Below are positions 1 through 8,555 of a DNA stretch of 64,000 nt, piece after piece. The position numbers were made by a program, and so were the translations under genes. How positions within the stretch are numbered: position 1 is the first letter of the stretch; each line of letters begins with the position of its first letter. The notes under the pieces were generated by a model. The model worked only from the letters and a program-made list of their open reading frames with translations, had not been told where the DNA came from and did not search any database. Origin of the DNA: an uncultured Rhodopila sp. (lineage in GTDB: Bacteria; Pseudomonadota; Alphaproteobacteria; Acetobacterales; Acetobacteraceae); NCBI RefSeq assembly GCF_903944925.1, contig NZ_CAJATU010000121.1:1-64000 (forward strand), given 5' to 3'.

Positions 1-129
1 GTTCATGATCGCCTCGGCCGCCAGGGCGACCTGGCTTTCGACGATGCCGCCCATCTCGGTCAGCATGTCGCGCAGCCGCTTCAGGTCAGTATCGAAACTT
101 TTGACCAGTTGCTCGGTCGAACCGGACAT
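1..129 (-). CDS. phoU: Phosphate transport regulator PhoU, N-terminal part (runs off the window)
   Basis: Only the first 43 codons lie in the window. The minus-strand reading begins MSGSTEQLVKSFDTDLKRL and continues LRDMLTEMGGIVESQ, the usual start of PhoU, the helical protein that links the Pst transporter to PhoR signalling and represses the Pho regulon when phosphate is plentiful. A purine-rich AGGAAGGA ribosome site sits about ten bases upstream of the ATG. It follows pstB by 22 bases on the same strand, the normal last position of a pst operon. The C-terminal repeat is outside the window, so nothing can be said about completeness. Confidence 0.9.
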   Translation of the reverse strand, partial: MSGSTEQLVKSFDTDLKRLRDMLTEMGGIVESQVALAAEAIMN

Positions 130-151
130 CTGCCTGATGGTTCCTTCCTGT

Positions 152-988
152 TCAGCCGAATCGGCCGGTGACGTATTCCTGAGTCCGTTTCTGCTTCGGC
201 GCGGTGAAGATTTGCACCGCCGGCGCACACTCCACCATCTCCCCCAAGTAAAAGAACGCCACCTGATCGGCGCAGCGAGCAGCCTGCTGCATGTTGTGGG
301 TGACGATGGCGATGGTGAAGTCGTGTTTCAGTTCGTCGATCAGTTCCTCGATCTTCAGCGTGCTGATCGGGTCCAGCGCGCTTGTCGGCTCATCCAGCAG
401 GATCACCTCCGGCCGCACGGCGATGGTCCGGGCGATGCACAGGCGCTGCTGCTGCCCGCCCGACAAACCCATGGCGGAGCTGTGCAGACGGTCCTTCACC
501 TCGCCCCAAAGTGCCGCGCGGGTCAGCGACCACTCGATTCGCTCTTCCATCGCGGACTTCGACAGCTTTTCATGCAATTTCACGCCGAATGCAATATTTT
601 CGCTAACGGTCATGGGGAATGGCGTCGGCTTCTGAAACACCATGCCGATGCGGGCGCGTAGCGAATTCACGTCCACTTTTGAGTCGATGATGTTGACTTC
701 GTCCATCATCACCTGCCCGGTTGCGCGCTGGCCGGGATACAGGTCGTACATCCGGTTCAGCACGCGCAGCAGGGTGGACTTTCCGCAACCGGAAGGACCG
801 ATCATGCCGGTTACCTGGCGTTCCGGCAGGTCGAGGTTGATGGTCTTCAGCGCGCGATGGTCGCCGTAGAAGAAATCCAGGTCGCGGATGGCAAGGCGCG
901 CCGCGTTCATCGTGGCGGCGCCATGCCCCTTGACGCTGCTGAAGCTCGGCCCGCTTCCGGGCGATGTTGCCGTTGCACTCATGGACAC
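152..988 (-). CDS. pstB: Phosphate ABC transporter ATP-binding protein PstB
   Basis: 278 residues, close to the family length of about 260 with a short N-terminal extension. Walker A is GPSGCGKST, the signature motif is LSGGQQQR, Walker B is [13 protein letters not shown] and the switch histidine is in IVTHNM. The stretch [18 protein letters not shown] is typical of PstB. It hydrolyses ATP on the cytoplasmic face to drive high-affinity phosphate import through PstA/PstC. One base separates it from pstA upstream, and phoU follows, so it is part of the Pho-box-driven operon. A second Met (residue 27, [11 protein letters not shown]) could be the true start, because the first 26 residues look dispensable. 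Confidence 0.97.
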   Translation of the reverse strand: MSMSATATSPGSGPSFSSVKGHGAATMNAARLAIRDLDFFYGDHRALKTINLDLPERQVTGMIGPSGCGKSTLLRVLNRMYDLYPGQRATGQVMMDEVNIIDSKVDVNSLRARIGMVFQKPTPFPMTVSENIAFGVKLHEKLSKSAMEERIEWSLTRAALWGEVKDRLHSSAMGLSGGQQQRLCIARTIAVRPEVILLDEPTSALDPISTLKIEELIDELKHDFTIAIVTHNMQQAARCADQVAFFYLGEMVECAPAVQIFTAPKQKRTQEYVTGRFG

Positions 989-989
989 C

Positions 990-1883
990 TCATTTTGCTC
1001 CGCGCAGCAGCAGCCGGGCCGCGATGTTGATGGCCAGCACGCCGAAGGTGATCAGCAGCGCGCCGACCCAGGCGAGTTGCACCCAGTCGGAAAAGGCCGA
1101 ACCGGCATATTGGTAGATGGTAACCGGCAGGCTGGCCATCGGCTTGCCCAGGCTGAGCGACCAGTTCAGGTTGCCCAGGCTGGTGAACAGCAGCGGGGCG
1201 GTTTCCCCGGCAATGCGGGCGACGGCCAGCAGGATGCCGGTGGCGATGCCTTGCCGGGCGGCGCGGTAGCAGACCAGCACGATCATCTTCCACTTCGGCG
1301 CGCCCAGGCCGATGACAGCCTCCCGCAGGGTGGAGGGGATCAGCCGCAGCATGTCCTCCGTCGTGCGCACGACGATCGGGATGACGATCACCGCCAGCGC
1401 GAGGCAGCCGGCAAAGCCGCTGAAGCCGCCGAACGGGGATACGGCAAGCTCATAGACGAACAACCCGATCAGGATCGACGGCGCCGACAGCAGCACGTCG
1501 GAGACGAAGCGCACGGCGTTGCCGACGACCGAGCCGGTGGCATACTCGGCCAGGTAGGTGCCGACCATCAGGCCGATAGGGGTGCCGATGGCGGCGCCGA
1601 GAAGGGTCTGGATCAGGCTGCCGATGATCGCGTTCAACAGGCCGCCGTTCGATCCGGGGGGCAGGGTGGAGGTGGTGAATACCGTCAGCGACAGGCCGCC
1701 CAGCCCGCGATACAGCAGGGTGAACAGGATGGACGCCAGCAGTGCCAGGCCGATGACCGTAGCAATGATGCACAGCGTCTTGACGACGAGGTTCGACAGG
1801 TTCCGCCGGCGACCCAGGGAGCGGGAAACGCGCTCGTCCTTGGCCGGGCCGGGGACGGTCCCGGAGGTCATTGTCGCGCTCAT
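990..1883 (-). CDS. pstA: Phosphate ABC transporter permease PstA
   Basis: 297 residues. An N-terminal hydrophilic stretch is followed by about six membrane segments. The permease coupling loop (EAA-type) is recognisable in [17 protein letters not shown], and [12 protein letters not shown] is characteristic of PstA. It forms the inner-membrane channel with PstC. Its start overlaps the pstC stop by four bases (ATGA), indicating translational coupling. The order pstS-pstC-pstA-pstB-phoU is the standard one. Confidence 0.96.
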   Translation of the reverse strand: MSATMTSGTVPGPAKDERVSRSLGRRRNLSNLVVKTLCIIATVIGLALLASILFTLLYRGLGGLSLTVFTTSTLPPGSNGGLLNAIIGSLIQTLLGAAIGTPIGLMVGTYLAEYATGSVVGNAVRFVSDVLLSAPSILIGLFVYELAVSPFGGFSGFAGCLALAVIVIPIVVRTTEDMLRLIPSTLREAVIGLGAPKWKMIVLVCYRAARQGIATGILLAVARIAGETAPLLFTSLGNLNWSLSLGKPMASLPVTIYQYAGSAFSDWVQLAWVGALLITFGVLAINIAARLLLRGAK

Positions 1884-2872
1884 GTCTTCAGCCTCGGCCG
1901 CAGCAGCAGGCGCGAGATCGCCAGCACGATGAAGGAGATGACGAACAGGATGAAGCCCAGCGCCAGCAGCGATGACAGCTTCAGCGTGCCGGCCTGGCTT
2001 TCCGGAAACTCCAGCGCCACCAGGGACGCGATGGTGTTGCCCGGGCCGAACAGGGACGAGGTGATCCGGTTGGTGTTGCCGATGACGAAGGTGACCGCCA
2101 TCGTCTCACCCAAGGCGCGGCCGAGGCCCAGCATGATGCCGCCGACGACGGAGACCCGGGTGTAGGGGATGACGATCGAGCGCATCACCTCCCACGTCGT
2201 GCAGCCGAGGCCGTAGGCGGATTCCTTGAACACCGGCGGCACGGTTTCGAACACGTCGCGCATGGTGGCGGCGATGAACGGGATGACCATGACGGCCAGG
2301 ATGAGGGAGGCGGTCAGGATGCCTGTGCCGAAGGGCGGTCCCTGGAACAGCGTGCCGATGTACGGGATGTCGCCCAGGTTGTCGATGATTGGCGGCTGGA
2401 TGTACTGCGCCATGAGCGGGACGATCACGAAGAAGCCCCACATGCCGTAGATGATGGAGGGCACGGCGGCGAGCAACTCGATCGCGGTGCTGACCGGGCG
2501 GCGGAACCAGACCGGCGCGATCTCGGTCAGGTAGAAGGCGATACCGAATGCCAGCGGCACCGCCAGCAGCAGCGCGAGCACGGCGGTGACGATGGTGCCG
2601 AAAATCGGCACGGCCGCGCCGTAGACGTCCTGCACCGGGTCCCAGTCGTCATCGATCAGGAAGTAGGGCCCGAAGGCGTGGAACGCCTGCAGGCCGCCGA
2701 GGAACAGCACGACGATGATGGCGCCGAGCAGCAGCAGCACGAACACGCCGGACGACTTCGCGATGGCGGCAAAGATGGCGTCGCCGGGACTGGTTTTCGG
2801 CCGGTGTCGGGGGCTGGTTACGGTGGCGGCCTGCGGCACAGTTTGTTCTTGGTTAGGCGTTGAGGGGAGCAT
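1880..2872 (-). CDS. pstC: Phosphate ABC transporter permease PstC
   Basis: 330 residues with a cytoplasmic N-terminus, a first membrane segment at about residues 38-60 and five more downstream. The EAA-type loop is [17 protein letters not shown]. The motif [18 protein letters not shown] and the [15 protein letters not shown] segment are typical PstC. It partners PstA in the phosphate channel. It lies 138 bases downstream of pstS, and that gap holds a palindromic hairpin (2925-2961) which could attenuate transcription so that the binding protein is made in excess. Confidence 0.96.
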   Translation of the reverse strand: MLPSTPNQEQTVPQAATVTSPRHRPKTSPGDAIFAAIAKSSGVFVLLLLGAIIVVLFLGGLQAFHAFGPYFLIDDDWDPVQDVYGAAVPIFGTIVTAVLALLLAVPLAFGIAFYLTEIAPVWFRRPVSTAIELLAAVPSIIYGMWGFFVIVPLMAQYIQPPIIDNLGDIPYIGTLFQGPPFGTGILTASLILAVMVIPFIAATMRDVFETVPPVFKESAYGLGCTTWEVMRSIVIPYTRVSVVGGIMLGLGRALGETMAVTFVIGNTNRITSSLFGPGNTIASLVALEFPESQAGTLKLSSLLALGFILFVISFIVLAISRLLLRPRLKT

Positions 2873-2924
2873 CGGGGCGGGGATTCCCCCCGGTTGTGTC
2901 GACGCGGTTCGTCGCCCCTTGTGT

Positions 2925-2961
2925 CATGGCCGGGCTTGGCCCAGGGCTTGGCCCGGCCATG
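2925..2961. repeat. Palindromic hairpin between pstS and pstC
   Basis: Perfect 11-base arms CATGGCCGGGC (2925-2935) and GCCCGGCCATG (2951-2961) enclose a loop that contains a short direct repeat of GGGCTTGGCCC. The CATGGCCGGGC core recurs at 4268-4277 in another inverted repeat, so this looks like a member of a dispersed palindromic family as well as a possible intra-operon attenuator or mRNA stabiliser. It has no T-run, so it is not a classical terminator. Confidence 0.7.
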
Positions 2962-3010
2962 CCACAACGAACAAAAGGGAAACGGCTGACCAATTGGCGC
3001 ATCGCATCGC

Positions 3011-4054
3011 TCAATATATCGGCTTGCCGCCCGGGCCAACGATGTTGGCGTGCCACGCGGTCCGCACGGCGGCCTTCACGGCCTCCGGCAGCGGCACGTA
3101 TTCCAGCGACGTTGCCGACGCATCACCATTCTTGAAGGCCCAATCGAAGAACTTCAGCACCGTGCCGGAGCGGGCCTGATCCGCCGGGTCTTTCGGCAGC
3201 AGGATGAACGTGCTCGACACGATCGGCCAGCTCTTTTCGCCCGGCTGGTCGATCAGGTTGACGGCAAAGTTCTTGGCGTTCGCCCAGTCGCCGTTGGCAG
3301 CCGCCGACTGGAAGGATTCCATGGTCGGGGAGACGAAGTAGCCGGCCTTGTTGCGGAGCTGCACGGTGACCAGGTGGTTCTGGCTGGCATAGGCATACTC
3401 GACATAGCCGATGCCGCCGCGGGTGTTGCGGACGGTGGCGGCGACGCCGTCATTGCCCTTGGCACCCGAGCCAGCCGGCCACTTCACGCTGGTGCTGGCG
3501 CCAACCTTGTCCTTCCAGGACGGGCTGACCGCGGACAGGTAAGAGGTGTAGACGAAGCTGGTGCCCGATCCGTCAGCCCGATAGACCGGCGCGATCGCGA
3601 CGTTCGCCAGGGCGACGCCGTGATTGGCCTCGGTCAGCTTGGGGTCGTTCCACTTGGTGATCTTGCCCTCATAGATGTCGGCCAACAGTTCGGCCGGCAG
3701 CTTGAGCTGGTTCGATTCCACGCCGGGGATATTCACGATCACCACGACCGAACCCATCACCGTGGGGAATTGCAGCAGCTTGCCGGATTCCAGCTTCTCG
3801 GGCGCCATCGGCGCGTCGGAGGCGCCGAAATCGACGGTGCGCTGGAGGATCTGGTTCTGGCCGCCGCCGGAGCCGATGGCCTGGTAGTTCAGCTCAACGC
3901 CGATGGCGGCTTTCGCCTGCTCACCCCATTTGGTGTATACGGGCGCAGGGAAGGTCGCGCCCGCGCCGGTGATTTGCTGGGCCTGCGCCGAGCCTGCGGC
4001 TACGGCAAAACCGGCCAGGCCAATGGCCAGGGCCGTCAGGGCAATCTTCATCAA
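3011..4054 (-). CDS. pstS: Periplasmic phosphate-binding protein PstS
   Basis: 347 residues. A clear signal peptide (MMKIALTALAIGLAGFAVAA, cleavage after AQA) is followed by QITGAGATFPAPVYTKWG, the universal PstS N-terminal motif. SGGGQNQILQRTVDFGASDAPM and RADGSGTSFVYTSYL form the phosphate-binding loops. It captures phosphate in the periplasm and delivers it to PstC/PstA. It is the first gene of the operon and is preceded by a three-repeat Pho box about 65 bases upstream of its ATG. An AGGAGAAGATTG ribosome site lies just before the start. Confidence 0.98.
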   Translation of the reverse strand: MMKIALTALAIGLAGFAVAAGSAQAQQITGAGATFPAPVYTKWGEQAKAAIGVELNYQAIGSGGGQNQILQRTVDFGASDAPMAPEKLESGKLLQFPTVMGSVVVIVNIPGVESNQLKLPAELLADIYEGKITKWNDPKLTEANHGVALANVAIAPVYRADGSGTSFVYTSYLSAVSPSWKDKVGASTSVKWPAGSGAKGNDGVAATVRNTRGGIGYVEYAYASQNHLVTVQLRNKAGYFVSPTMESFQSAAANGDWANAKNFAVNLIDQPGEKSWPIVSSTFILLPKDPADQARSGTVLKFFDWAFKNGDASATSLEYVPLPEAVKAAVRTAWHANIVGPGGKPIY

Positions 4055-4118
4055 TCTTCTCCTCAGGAGTCGGTGCGCTGAGCGCGGCCGGAGCCTAGGC
4101 CGGGGCGGTGACCGTCAT

Positions 4119-4147
4119 ATTGCAGTTTTGTGACAGTTGGATGACAG
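4119..4147 (-). promoter_or_regulatory. Pho box (PhoB binding site) upstream of pstS
   Basis: Read on the minus strand the site is CTGTCAT-CCAA-CTGTCAC-AAAA-CTGCAAT, that is three tandem 11-base direct repeats (7-base box plus 4-base AT-leaning spacer). The first two boxes match the enterobacterial PhoB consensus CTGTCAT/CTGTCAC almost perfectly. The site ends 65 bases before the pstS ATG, the expected position for PhoB to replace the -35 element. It predicts induction of the whole pst operon under phosphate limitation. Confidence 0.92.
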
Positions 4148-4251
4148 GGGTTTGCCGCAGCCCAATCCCCACCGGACCATCCGGTGCGACCCTCGATCAT
4201 CGACGCAAGTTGAGACGGGTCACCCGTTCAAGCCCCGTGGCGATCCGGACG

Positions 4252-4363
4252 CTTCCGCCTCTCCGTCATGGCCGGGCGAGGCGGTTCGGCGAATTCCGTC
4301 TCCGCACGACCGCTTATGCTGATAGCTATGGGGACAGGCCCGGACATGACGGGGAGGCGGAAG
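4252..4363. repeat. Long inverted repeat (REP/MITE-like) upstream of the TauE-type permease gene
   Basis: A 26-base left arm (4252-4277) and a 26-base right arm (4338-4363) are complementary at 24 of 26 positions, with a 60-base loop. The arms contain the core CGTCATGGCCGGGC and GGAGGCGGAAG. Related cores occur at 2925, 6567, 15405 and 21685, all between genes. It has no coding capacity. The structure is that of a palindromic intergenic repeat rather than a terminator. Confidence 0.75.
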
Positions 4364-4410
4364 TCCTTGCTTCGAAGGTAGAACGAGCGCCCGATGACCG
4401 TGACGAACCG

Positions 4411-5151
4411 ATGCTGACCGCCGCGACGCTGGTCGTCCTGGGCGGTGCTTTCGCCGGCGGTTTCGTCTCCGGCCTTGCGGGCTTCGGCACCGCTTTGATG
4501 GCGCTCGGCATCTGGTTGCACGTTCTCGATCCCGCCATCGCGGCGGTGCTTGTGGTGATCTGTTCCGTATTTGCACAGACCATGACCATCCCCACGGTGT
4601 GGCACGCCATCGACCGTGCCCGGGTCGGACCGATGATCGCCGCCGGCCTGCTCGGCGTGCCGCTGGGCAGCTGGCTGCTGCTGCGGGTTGACCCGCACAT
4701 GTTCCGCCTGACCATGGGCGTGCTGCTGGCCGCTTTCTCCGGCTTCATGCTGTTCGGCGGGCGGCAGGCGCGCATCACGCGGGGCGGCCGGTTGGCCGAC
4801 ACCGCGGTGGGTTTCGCGGGCGGCATCCTCGGCGGCCTCGCCGGCCTGTCGGGCGCGCTGCCGACGGTCTGGGCGGCGCTGCGCGGATGGGGCAAGGATG
4901 AGCGGCGCGGTGTGTTCCAGGCGTTCAATCTCGCGATCCTGCTTGCCGCCGGCATCGTGTATGCGGTTTCCGGCAGGATGACGGGCGAGGTCGGGCGGTT
5001 GGTTCTTATCGCTCTTCCCGGCACCTTTGCCGGTGCGTGGCTGGGCGCCCGAACCTATCGCCGGCTCAGCGATCGGCGGTTCCATGAGGTCGTGCTGGCG
5101 CTGCTCGGGATGTCCGGTGTGGCGCTGGTCTGGACGGGCTTGTCGCGGTAA
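4411..5151 (+). CDS. TauE/SafE-family membrane permease (probable anion exporter)
   Basis: 246 residues, all hydrophobic, with about eight predicted membrane segments. The start chosen is MLTAATLVVLGGAFAGGFVS, because the reading frame upstream is not protein-like and overlaps the inverted repeat. The GLAGFGTALMAL motif and the repeated GGILGGLAGLSGALPT motif are the two half-repeats of the TauE/SafE (DUF81) family. Members move sulfite, sulfoacetate or other organic anions across the inner membrane; the substrate cannot be read from the sequence. It stands alone between the pst operon and a degraded zone, although a sulfate uptake operon lies 1.5 kb downstream. The ribosome site is weak. Confidence 0.85.
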   Translation: MLTAATLVVLGGAFAGGFVSGLAGFGTALMALGIWLHVLDPAIAAVLVVICSVFAQTMTIPTVWHAIDRARVGPMIAAGLLGVPLGSWLLLRVDPHMFRLTMGVLLAAFSGFMLFGGRQARITRGGRLADTAVGFAGGILGGLAGLSGALPTVWAALRGWGKDERRGVFQAFNLAILLAAGIVYAVSGRMTGEVGRLVLIALPGTFAGAWLGARTYRRLSDRRFHEVVLALLGMSGVALVWTGLSR

Positions 5152-5366
5152 TCGGCGCGGGATGCGTCGGCATTGAGCCATCGGCCGAGGCGCATCGACG
5201 TCGCGGCGCGCACGGTCCCACAGACCGCCAGACCGCCGCCGGCCGGAGCGCCGCAGTCTGCGCACGGGCGGTTCCGGCGCAAAGTCGCCGGGGCGTTCGT
5301 GGCGATGGACGATGCCCCGGTTGCGGATGCTGTTGGACGAGCCGGAAATCATGGAGGTGGTTGGCG

Positions 5367-5615
5367 ATGGCTGAACGGGGGTATCGGACTCAGCGGTTGG
5401 AATCGCTGCACAAGACGGAAGCTGCGCTGGATCGCGTGGGCGCGCTGGACAATCCGTGGGTGTATTTCAACTTCCCGGTGACCTACACGGCGCAGTCGAC
5501 CAGCACAGGTCCGGCAAGGGCGGGCGCCAAGTGTTTTCGCCTTCGTGGAGGAAGCCGTATCGCGCCTGATCGACGACGCCCGGGCCGAGGAAGACGACAT
5601 TGTCGCGGCGGTTGA
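5367..5615 (+). CDS. Small hypothetical protein, possibly frameshifted
   Basis: An 82-residue reading starting MAERGYRTQRLESLHKTEAA. The first 45 residues, up to FNFPVTYTAQ, look like a natural protein, but the tail is Arg/Gly-rich and looks out of frame. Just upstream, in another frame, a short stretch MPRLRMLLDEPEIMEVVGDG ends in a TGA next to this ATG, as in a coupled operon. Protein-like sequence seems to continue in a different frame from about 5533. I do not recognise a family. The zone could be a gene remnant or could contain a sequencing indel. Confidence 0.35.
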   Translation: MAERGYRTQRLESLHKTEAALDRVGALDNPWVYFNFPVTYTAQSTSTGPARAGAKCFRLRGGSRIAPDRRRPGRGRRHCRGG

Positions 5616-5733
5616 AGCCGGTCTCGCCGATGCCGCAGCCGGCCGCTACGGTACCGTGACATCGGCCGAAGATGCCGAGCGTCTGCAGGATCGTCTGTTG
5701 GCGCAGGCCATCCGCGCCGCCGCCGATCCATGA
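5545..5733 (+). CDS. Small acidic hypothetical protein
   Basis: 62 residues from a GTG start: MEEAVSRLIDDARAEEDDI, then an alanine-rich helical part with GRYGTVTSAEDAERLQDRL. It is acidic and probably all helical, with the general look of a small antitoxin or antitoxin-like regulator, but no diagnostic ribbon-helix-helix pattern is visible. It overlaps the preceding small reading frame in a different frame, and the two may be one gene disrupted by an indel near 5530. Function is unknown. Confidence 0.35.
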   Translation: MEEAVSRLIDDARAEEDDIVAAVEAGLADAAAGRYGTVTSAEDAERLQDRLLAQAIRAAADP

Positions 5734-5752
5734 TCTCCGCCGATCGGCTCGT

Positions 5753-6094
5753 TCACCAGGGCAGGCTCAGCATCCGCTCGATCTCCACCTCGACCCGTTT
5801 CGCCGACAACCCGGTTACCCCGAACCGCTCGAACAGCGATGCCGCCAGCGGATGCACGTACCTCGCCAGCCCTGCTTCGATCGCTACGGCCGGGGCCACC
5901 ACCTCCAGCACTGCCTCCTCCCCGCCCGCGGCGTGGCCCTCGACCAGCAAATCGCTCAGCGGGTTGGCCCGGGACCGCAGCACCCGGCCGCTTAACCCGG
6001 AATAGATCGCGCGGAACCGCACTGGCGCCGCCGCCGGCCCGTCCTTCCCCAGCACCGACGCCAACCCCGCCGCATGCAGCAAAGCCTCCGCCAT
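5753..6094 (-). CDS. Hypothetical protein, likely C-terminal part of a frame-disrupted gene
   Basis: 113 residues starting MAEALLHAAGLASVLGKDG and ending ERFGVTGLSAKRVEVEIER. The composition is natural and differs from the shadow frames. The frame immediately upstream (next entry) also looks coding and runs into this start in another frame, so the two are probably one gene with a frameshift near 6095, or two overlapping genes. No family is recognised. It faces the small plus-strand readings at 5367-5733 tail to tail. Confidence 0.45.
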   Translation of the reverse strand: MAEALLHAAGLASVLGKDGPAAAPVRFRAIYSGLSGRVLRSRANPLSDLLVEGHAAGGEEAVLEVVAPAVAIEAGLARYVHPLAASLFERFGVTGLSAKRVEVEIERMLSLPW

Positions 6095-6311
6095 CCGTCA
6101 TATCGGTAAAGTAATATACAAATACCGTTCCGGGCAAAAACGTTTCTTGCCGATCTTCTTGAAGCCAGCGGATAAGGAACAGCCGCCCGTCCGGTGCGGC
6201 GCGCCGGAAGTCGCCTCCTGCCATGCACTCGATCGCACCGTCACCTTCGGCGGCCGATCCGTCCGGCGCCGACAAGCGGCCGCCCGAGCGCGCCGCAACG
6301 CCTGCCAGCAT
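6095..6311 (-). pseudogene. Probable upstream part of the frame-disrupted gene
   Basis: The minus-strand frame from the ATG at 6311 reads MLAGVAARSGGRLSAPDG, later GRLFLIRWLQEDRQETF and VFVYYFTD, which is protein-like. Past about 6100 the same frame turns into Gly/Arg/Ala-rich sequence typical of a wrong frame in GC-rich DNA, exactly where the 5753-6094 frame becomes protein-like. This switch suggests a one-base indel. Codons upstream of the ATG (ELRSVELAAFET) also look coding, so the true start may be a non-ATG codon nearer 6360. Confidence 0.35.
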
Positions 6312-6699
6312 CGTTTCGAACGCCGCAAGCTCGACACTCCGCAGCTCCTCAATCCCCCAGAATTCTCAGGCATGAGCCTCTCACGATCTCCCGAACAGGA
6401 GGTCCGCTTGCCTGAGCGCCAAGGTAAACCATGCTTTCACGGGTGGGCCGAAGGCGGCAAAACCGCCCGGTTCACGTAGGTTACGCTTTCCTAAAAGGCG
6501 ATATCAACGGCGGAAAGCAGCTATGGCTTCGTTTCTGGTGCCAATGTCGATACAAAGCAAGGCGTGCATGGCGGGCCTTCGCCCGCCATGATGCCGAAGG
6601 GCCGGTGCGTCCGGCACGACGCTGAACGGACGGCGCCCGCCATGACGCTGAAAGGACAAGGACGGTGCACGCCGCCCGGCCCTTGCGCCGGCCGCCATC
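6312..6699. other. Intergenic stretch without a convincing gene; holds palindromic repeats
   Basis: About 390 bases between the frame-disrupted gene and cysA. The only clear structures are the hairpin at 6567-6590 and a following series of CCATGA(C/T)G(C/A)-type cores at 6585-6590 and 6640-6650, related to the palindromic repeats elsewhere in the window. No credible coding frame, promoter or RNA gene was seen. Confidence 0.5.
6567..6590. repeat. Palindromic hairpin downstream of cysA
   Basis: Perfect 10-base arms CATGGCGGGC (6567-6576) and GCCCGCCATG (6581-6590) with a CTTC loop. The same GGCGGGC-CTTC-GCCCGCC design recurs in the element at 21685-21850. It lies about 110 bases past the cysA stop and could stabilise or terminate that transcript, but has no T-run. 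Confidence 0.7.
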
Positions 6700-7755
6700 C
6701 TAAATCGGGTAAACCCGAGCCTTCGACAACTCCAGATCGCAATTCTCCCCCACCACCGGGGTCCATCCCTCCGCCGGACTCAGCACCTCGATTCCGACCC
6801 CGCCAATCAGCAGCCGCACCCGCTTCAGCGGCCCGTTCGCATGCACGCTCACCACATGCGCCGGCCCCGGGCGCACGATAAAGCCGATCTCGTACGGCCG
6901 GATCAGAGCGATTGCCGCCCCCGGGCGGCACGACGTCGGCAACACCGCGGACGGCAACCCCGGGAACCGCGCCACCCCGTCCGCCACGACACAATCCAGC
7001 CGGATCGCCTCGCCGAGAAACTCATGCACGAACGCACTGGCCGGCTCCAGATACAGATGATCCGGCGTATCCACCTGCTCGATCCGCCCCTCCCGCATCA
7101 CCGCCACCCGATCGGCCATCTCCATCGCCTCGGCCTGGTCGTGCGTGACGAAGATGCTGGTCAGGCCGATACGGTCATGCAGATCCTTCAGCCACACCCG
7201 AAGCGTCTTCCGCACCTTGGCATCCAGCGCGCCGAACGGCTCATCCAGCAGCAGCAGCGCCGGCTCGATCGCCAGCGCCCGCGCCAGAGCCACACGCTGC
7301 CGCTGCCCGCCCGAGAGCTGGTCCGGATACCGCCCGCCCAGATCGCCGATACCCATCAGGTCGAGCAGCGACGCCACCCGGTCGCGAATCTCATGCGCGC
7401 GGGGCCGCAGCCGGCGCGGCCGGATCTCCAGCCCGAACGCGATATTGCGCGCCACCGTCATGTGGCGGAACAGCGCGTAGTTCTGGAACACGAACCCCAC
7501 GCCGCGCTCGCGCGCCGGCACCCCCTCCATCGCCCGCCCGCCAATGGCGATCGTCCCCGACTCGGCGAACTCCAGCCCTGCCAGGACGCGCAGCAAGGAG
7601 GTCTTGCCCGAGCCCGACGGGCCCAGGATCGCCAGGAACTCGCCGTTGCGCACCGTCAGATCGACGGCATTCAGCGCCGGAGTTGGTCCGAACGACTTCG
7701 TCAAGCCGCGCATTTCGACGTTCAATGCATGCCCCCGCGGCGTCCGATCCGCCAT
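6700..7755 (-). CDS. cysA: Sulfate/thiosulfate ABC transporter ATP-binding protein CysA
   Basis: Up to 351 residues. Walker A is GPSGSGKTS, the signature is LSGGQRQR, Walker B is ALLLLDEPFGALDAKVR, and the H-loop is FVTHDQAEAMEMADRV. The C-terminal region (TOBE-like, about residue 240 on) fits CysA of the sulfate/molybdate class. It energises CysT/CysW. If the ATG at 7755 is used it overlaps cysW by 34 bases; an in-frame ATG at 7713 (MRGLTKSFGP) or a TTG just before it would remove the overlap and may be the real start. Last gene of the operon. Confidence 0.95.
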   Translation of the reverse strand: MADRTPRGHALNVEMRGLTKSFGPTPALNAVDLTVRNGEFLAILGPSGSGKTSLLRVLAGLEFAESGTIAIGGRAMEGVPARERGVGFVFQNYALFRHMTVARNIAFGLEIRPRRLRPRAHEIRDRVASLLDLMGIGDLGGRYPDQLSGGQRQRVALARALAIEPALLLLDEPFGALDAKVRKTLRVWLKDLHDRIGLTSIFVTHDQAEAMEMADRVAVMREGRIEQVDTPDHLYLEPASAFVHEFLGEAIRLDCVVADGVARFPGLPSAVLPTSCRPGAAIALIRPYEIGFIVRPGPAHVVSVHANGPLKRVRLLIGGVGIEVLSPAEGWTPVVGENCDLELSKARVYPI

Positions 7756-8555
7756 TCCAGCGCCGCCTTCACCGCCAAGGTCGCCAGCGCGAGCAGCGCC
7801 AGCAGGCCGGCCATGGTGAACGCGCCCACCCAGTCATAGTCGTTGAACAGCGCCTCGACCTGAAGCGGCATGGTCATGGTCTGGCCGCGGATATGGCCGG
7901 AGACGACCGCGACCGCGCCGAATTCCCCCATCGCCCGGGCGTTGCACAGCAATACCCCGTAGATCAGCCCCCAGCGGATATTCGGCAAGGTCACCCGGCT
8001 GAAGGTCTGCCAGCCGGTGGCGCCGAGCGTGATCGCCGCTTCCTCCTCGCTGGCGTCCTGCTCCTGCATCAGCGGGATCAGTGTCCGTGCGACGAACGGG
8101 AAGGTGACGAACACGGTCGCCAGGATCAGCCCGGGCAGCGCGAAGATGATCTGCACCCCGGCCTTGTCGAGGAACGACCCCAGCCAGCCGTTGATGCCGA
8201 ACAGCAGCACCCAGACCAGCCCGGAGATCACCGGCGAGACGGAAAACGGCAGCTCGATCAGGGTCACCAGCGCGCCCCGCCCCGGGAAGCGGAACCGGCT
8301 GATGCACCACGCCGCCGACACCCCGAAAACCGTGTTCAGCGGCACGCTGATCGCAGCGACGATCAGGGTCAGCCGGATGGCGGTCAGCGAGTCCGGGTCG
8401 CTCAAGGTCGCCAGCGCCGCGGGGATGCCTTTGCGGAACGCCTCGGCCAGCACCACCACCAGCGGCAGCACCAGCAAGACGATCAGCAGCGCCGCCGTCA
8501 GCAGGATCAGCATCACCCTGGTGCCGGCGGTTTCCTGCGCCGCCGAGGTCGTCAC
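7722..8555 (-). CDS. cysW: Sulfate ABC transporter permease CysW
   Basis: 277 residues, six membrane segments. The permease loop reads EAAITLGATGWQTFSRV and the motif NARAMGEFGAVAVVSGHIRG is the CysW hallmark. It makes the inner-membrane sulfate channel with CysT. Its ATG overlaps the cysT stop (ATGA, 8552-8555), which indicates coupled translation. Confidence 0.96.
   Translation of the reverse strand: MTTSAAQETAGTRVMLILLTAALLIVLLVLPLVVVLAEAFRKGIPAALATLSDPDSLTAIRLTLIVAAISVPLNTVFGVSAAWCISRFRFPGRGALVTLIELPFSVSPVISGLVWVLLFGINGWLGSFLDKAGVQIIFALPGLILATVFVTFPFVARTLIPLMQEQDASEEEAAITLGATGWQTFSRVTLPNIRWGLIYGVLLCNARAMGEFGAVAVVSGHIRGQTMTMPLQVEALFNDYDWVGAFTMAGLLALLALATLAVKAALEWRIGRRGGMH

Noticed and set aside
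888-2165. Plus-strand frame of about 425 codons antisense to pstA/pstC
   Set aside because: Gly/Gln/Asp-rich shadow with no recognisable domain; the opposite-strand permeases are certain.
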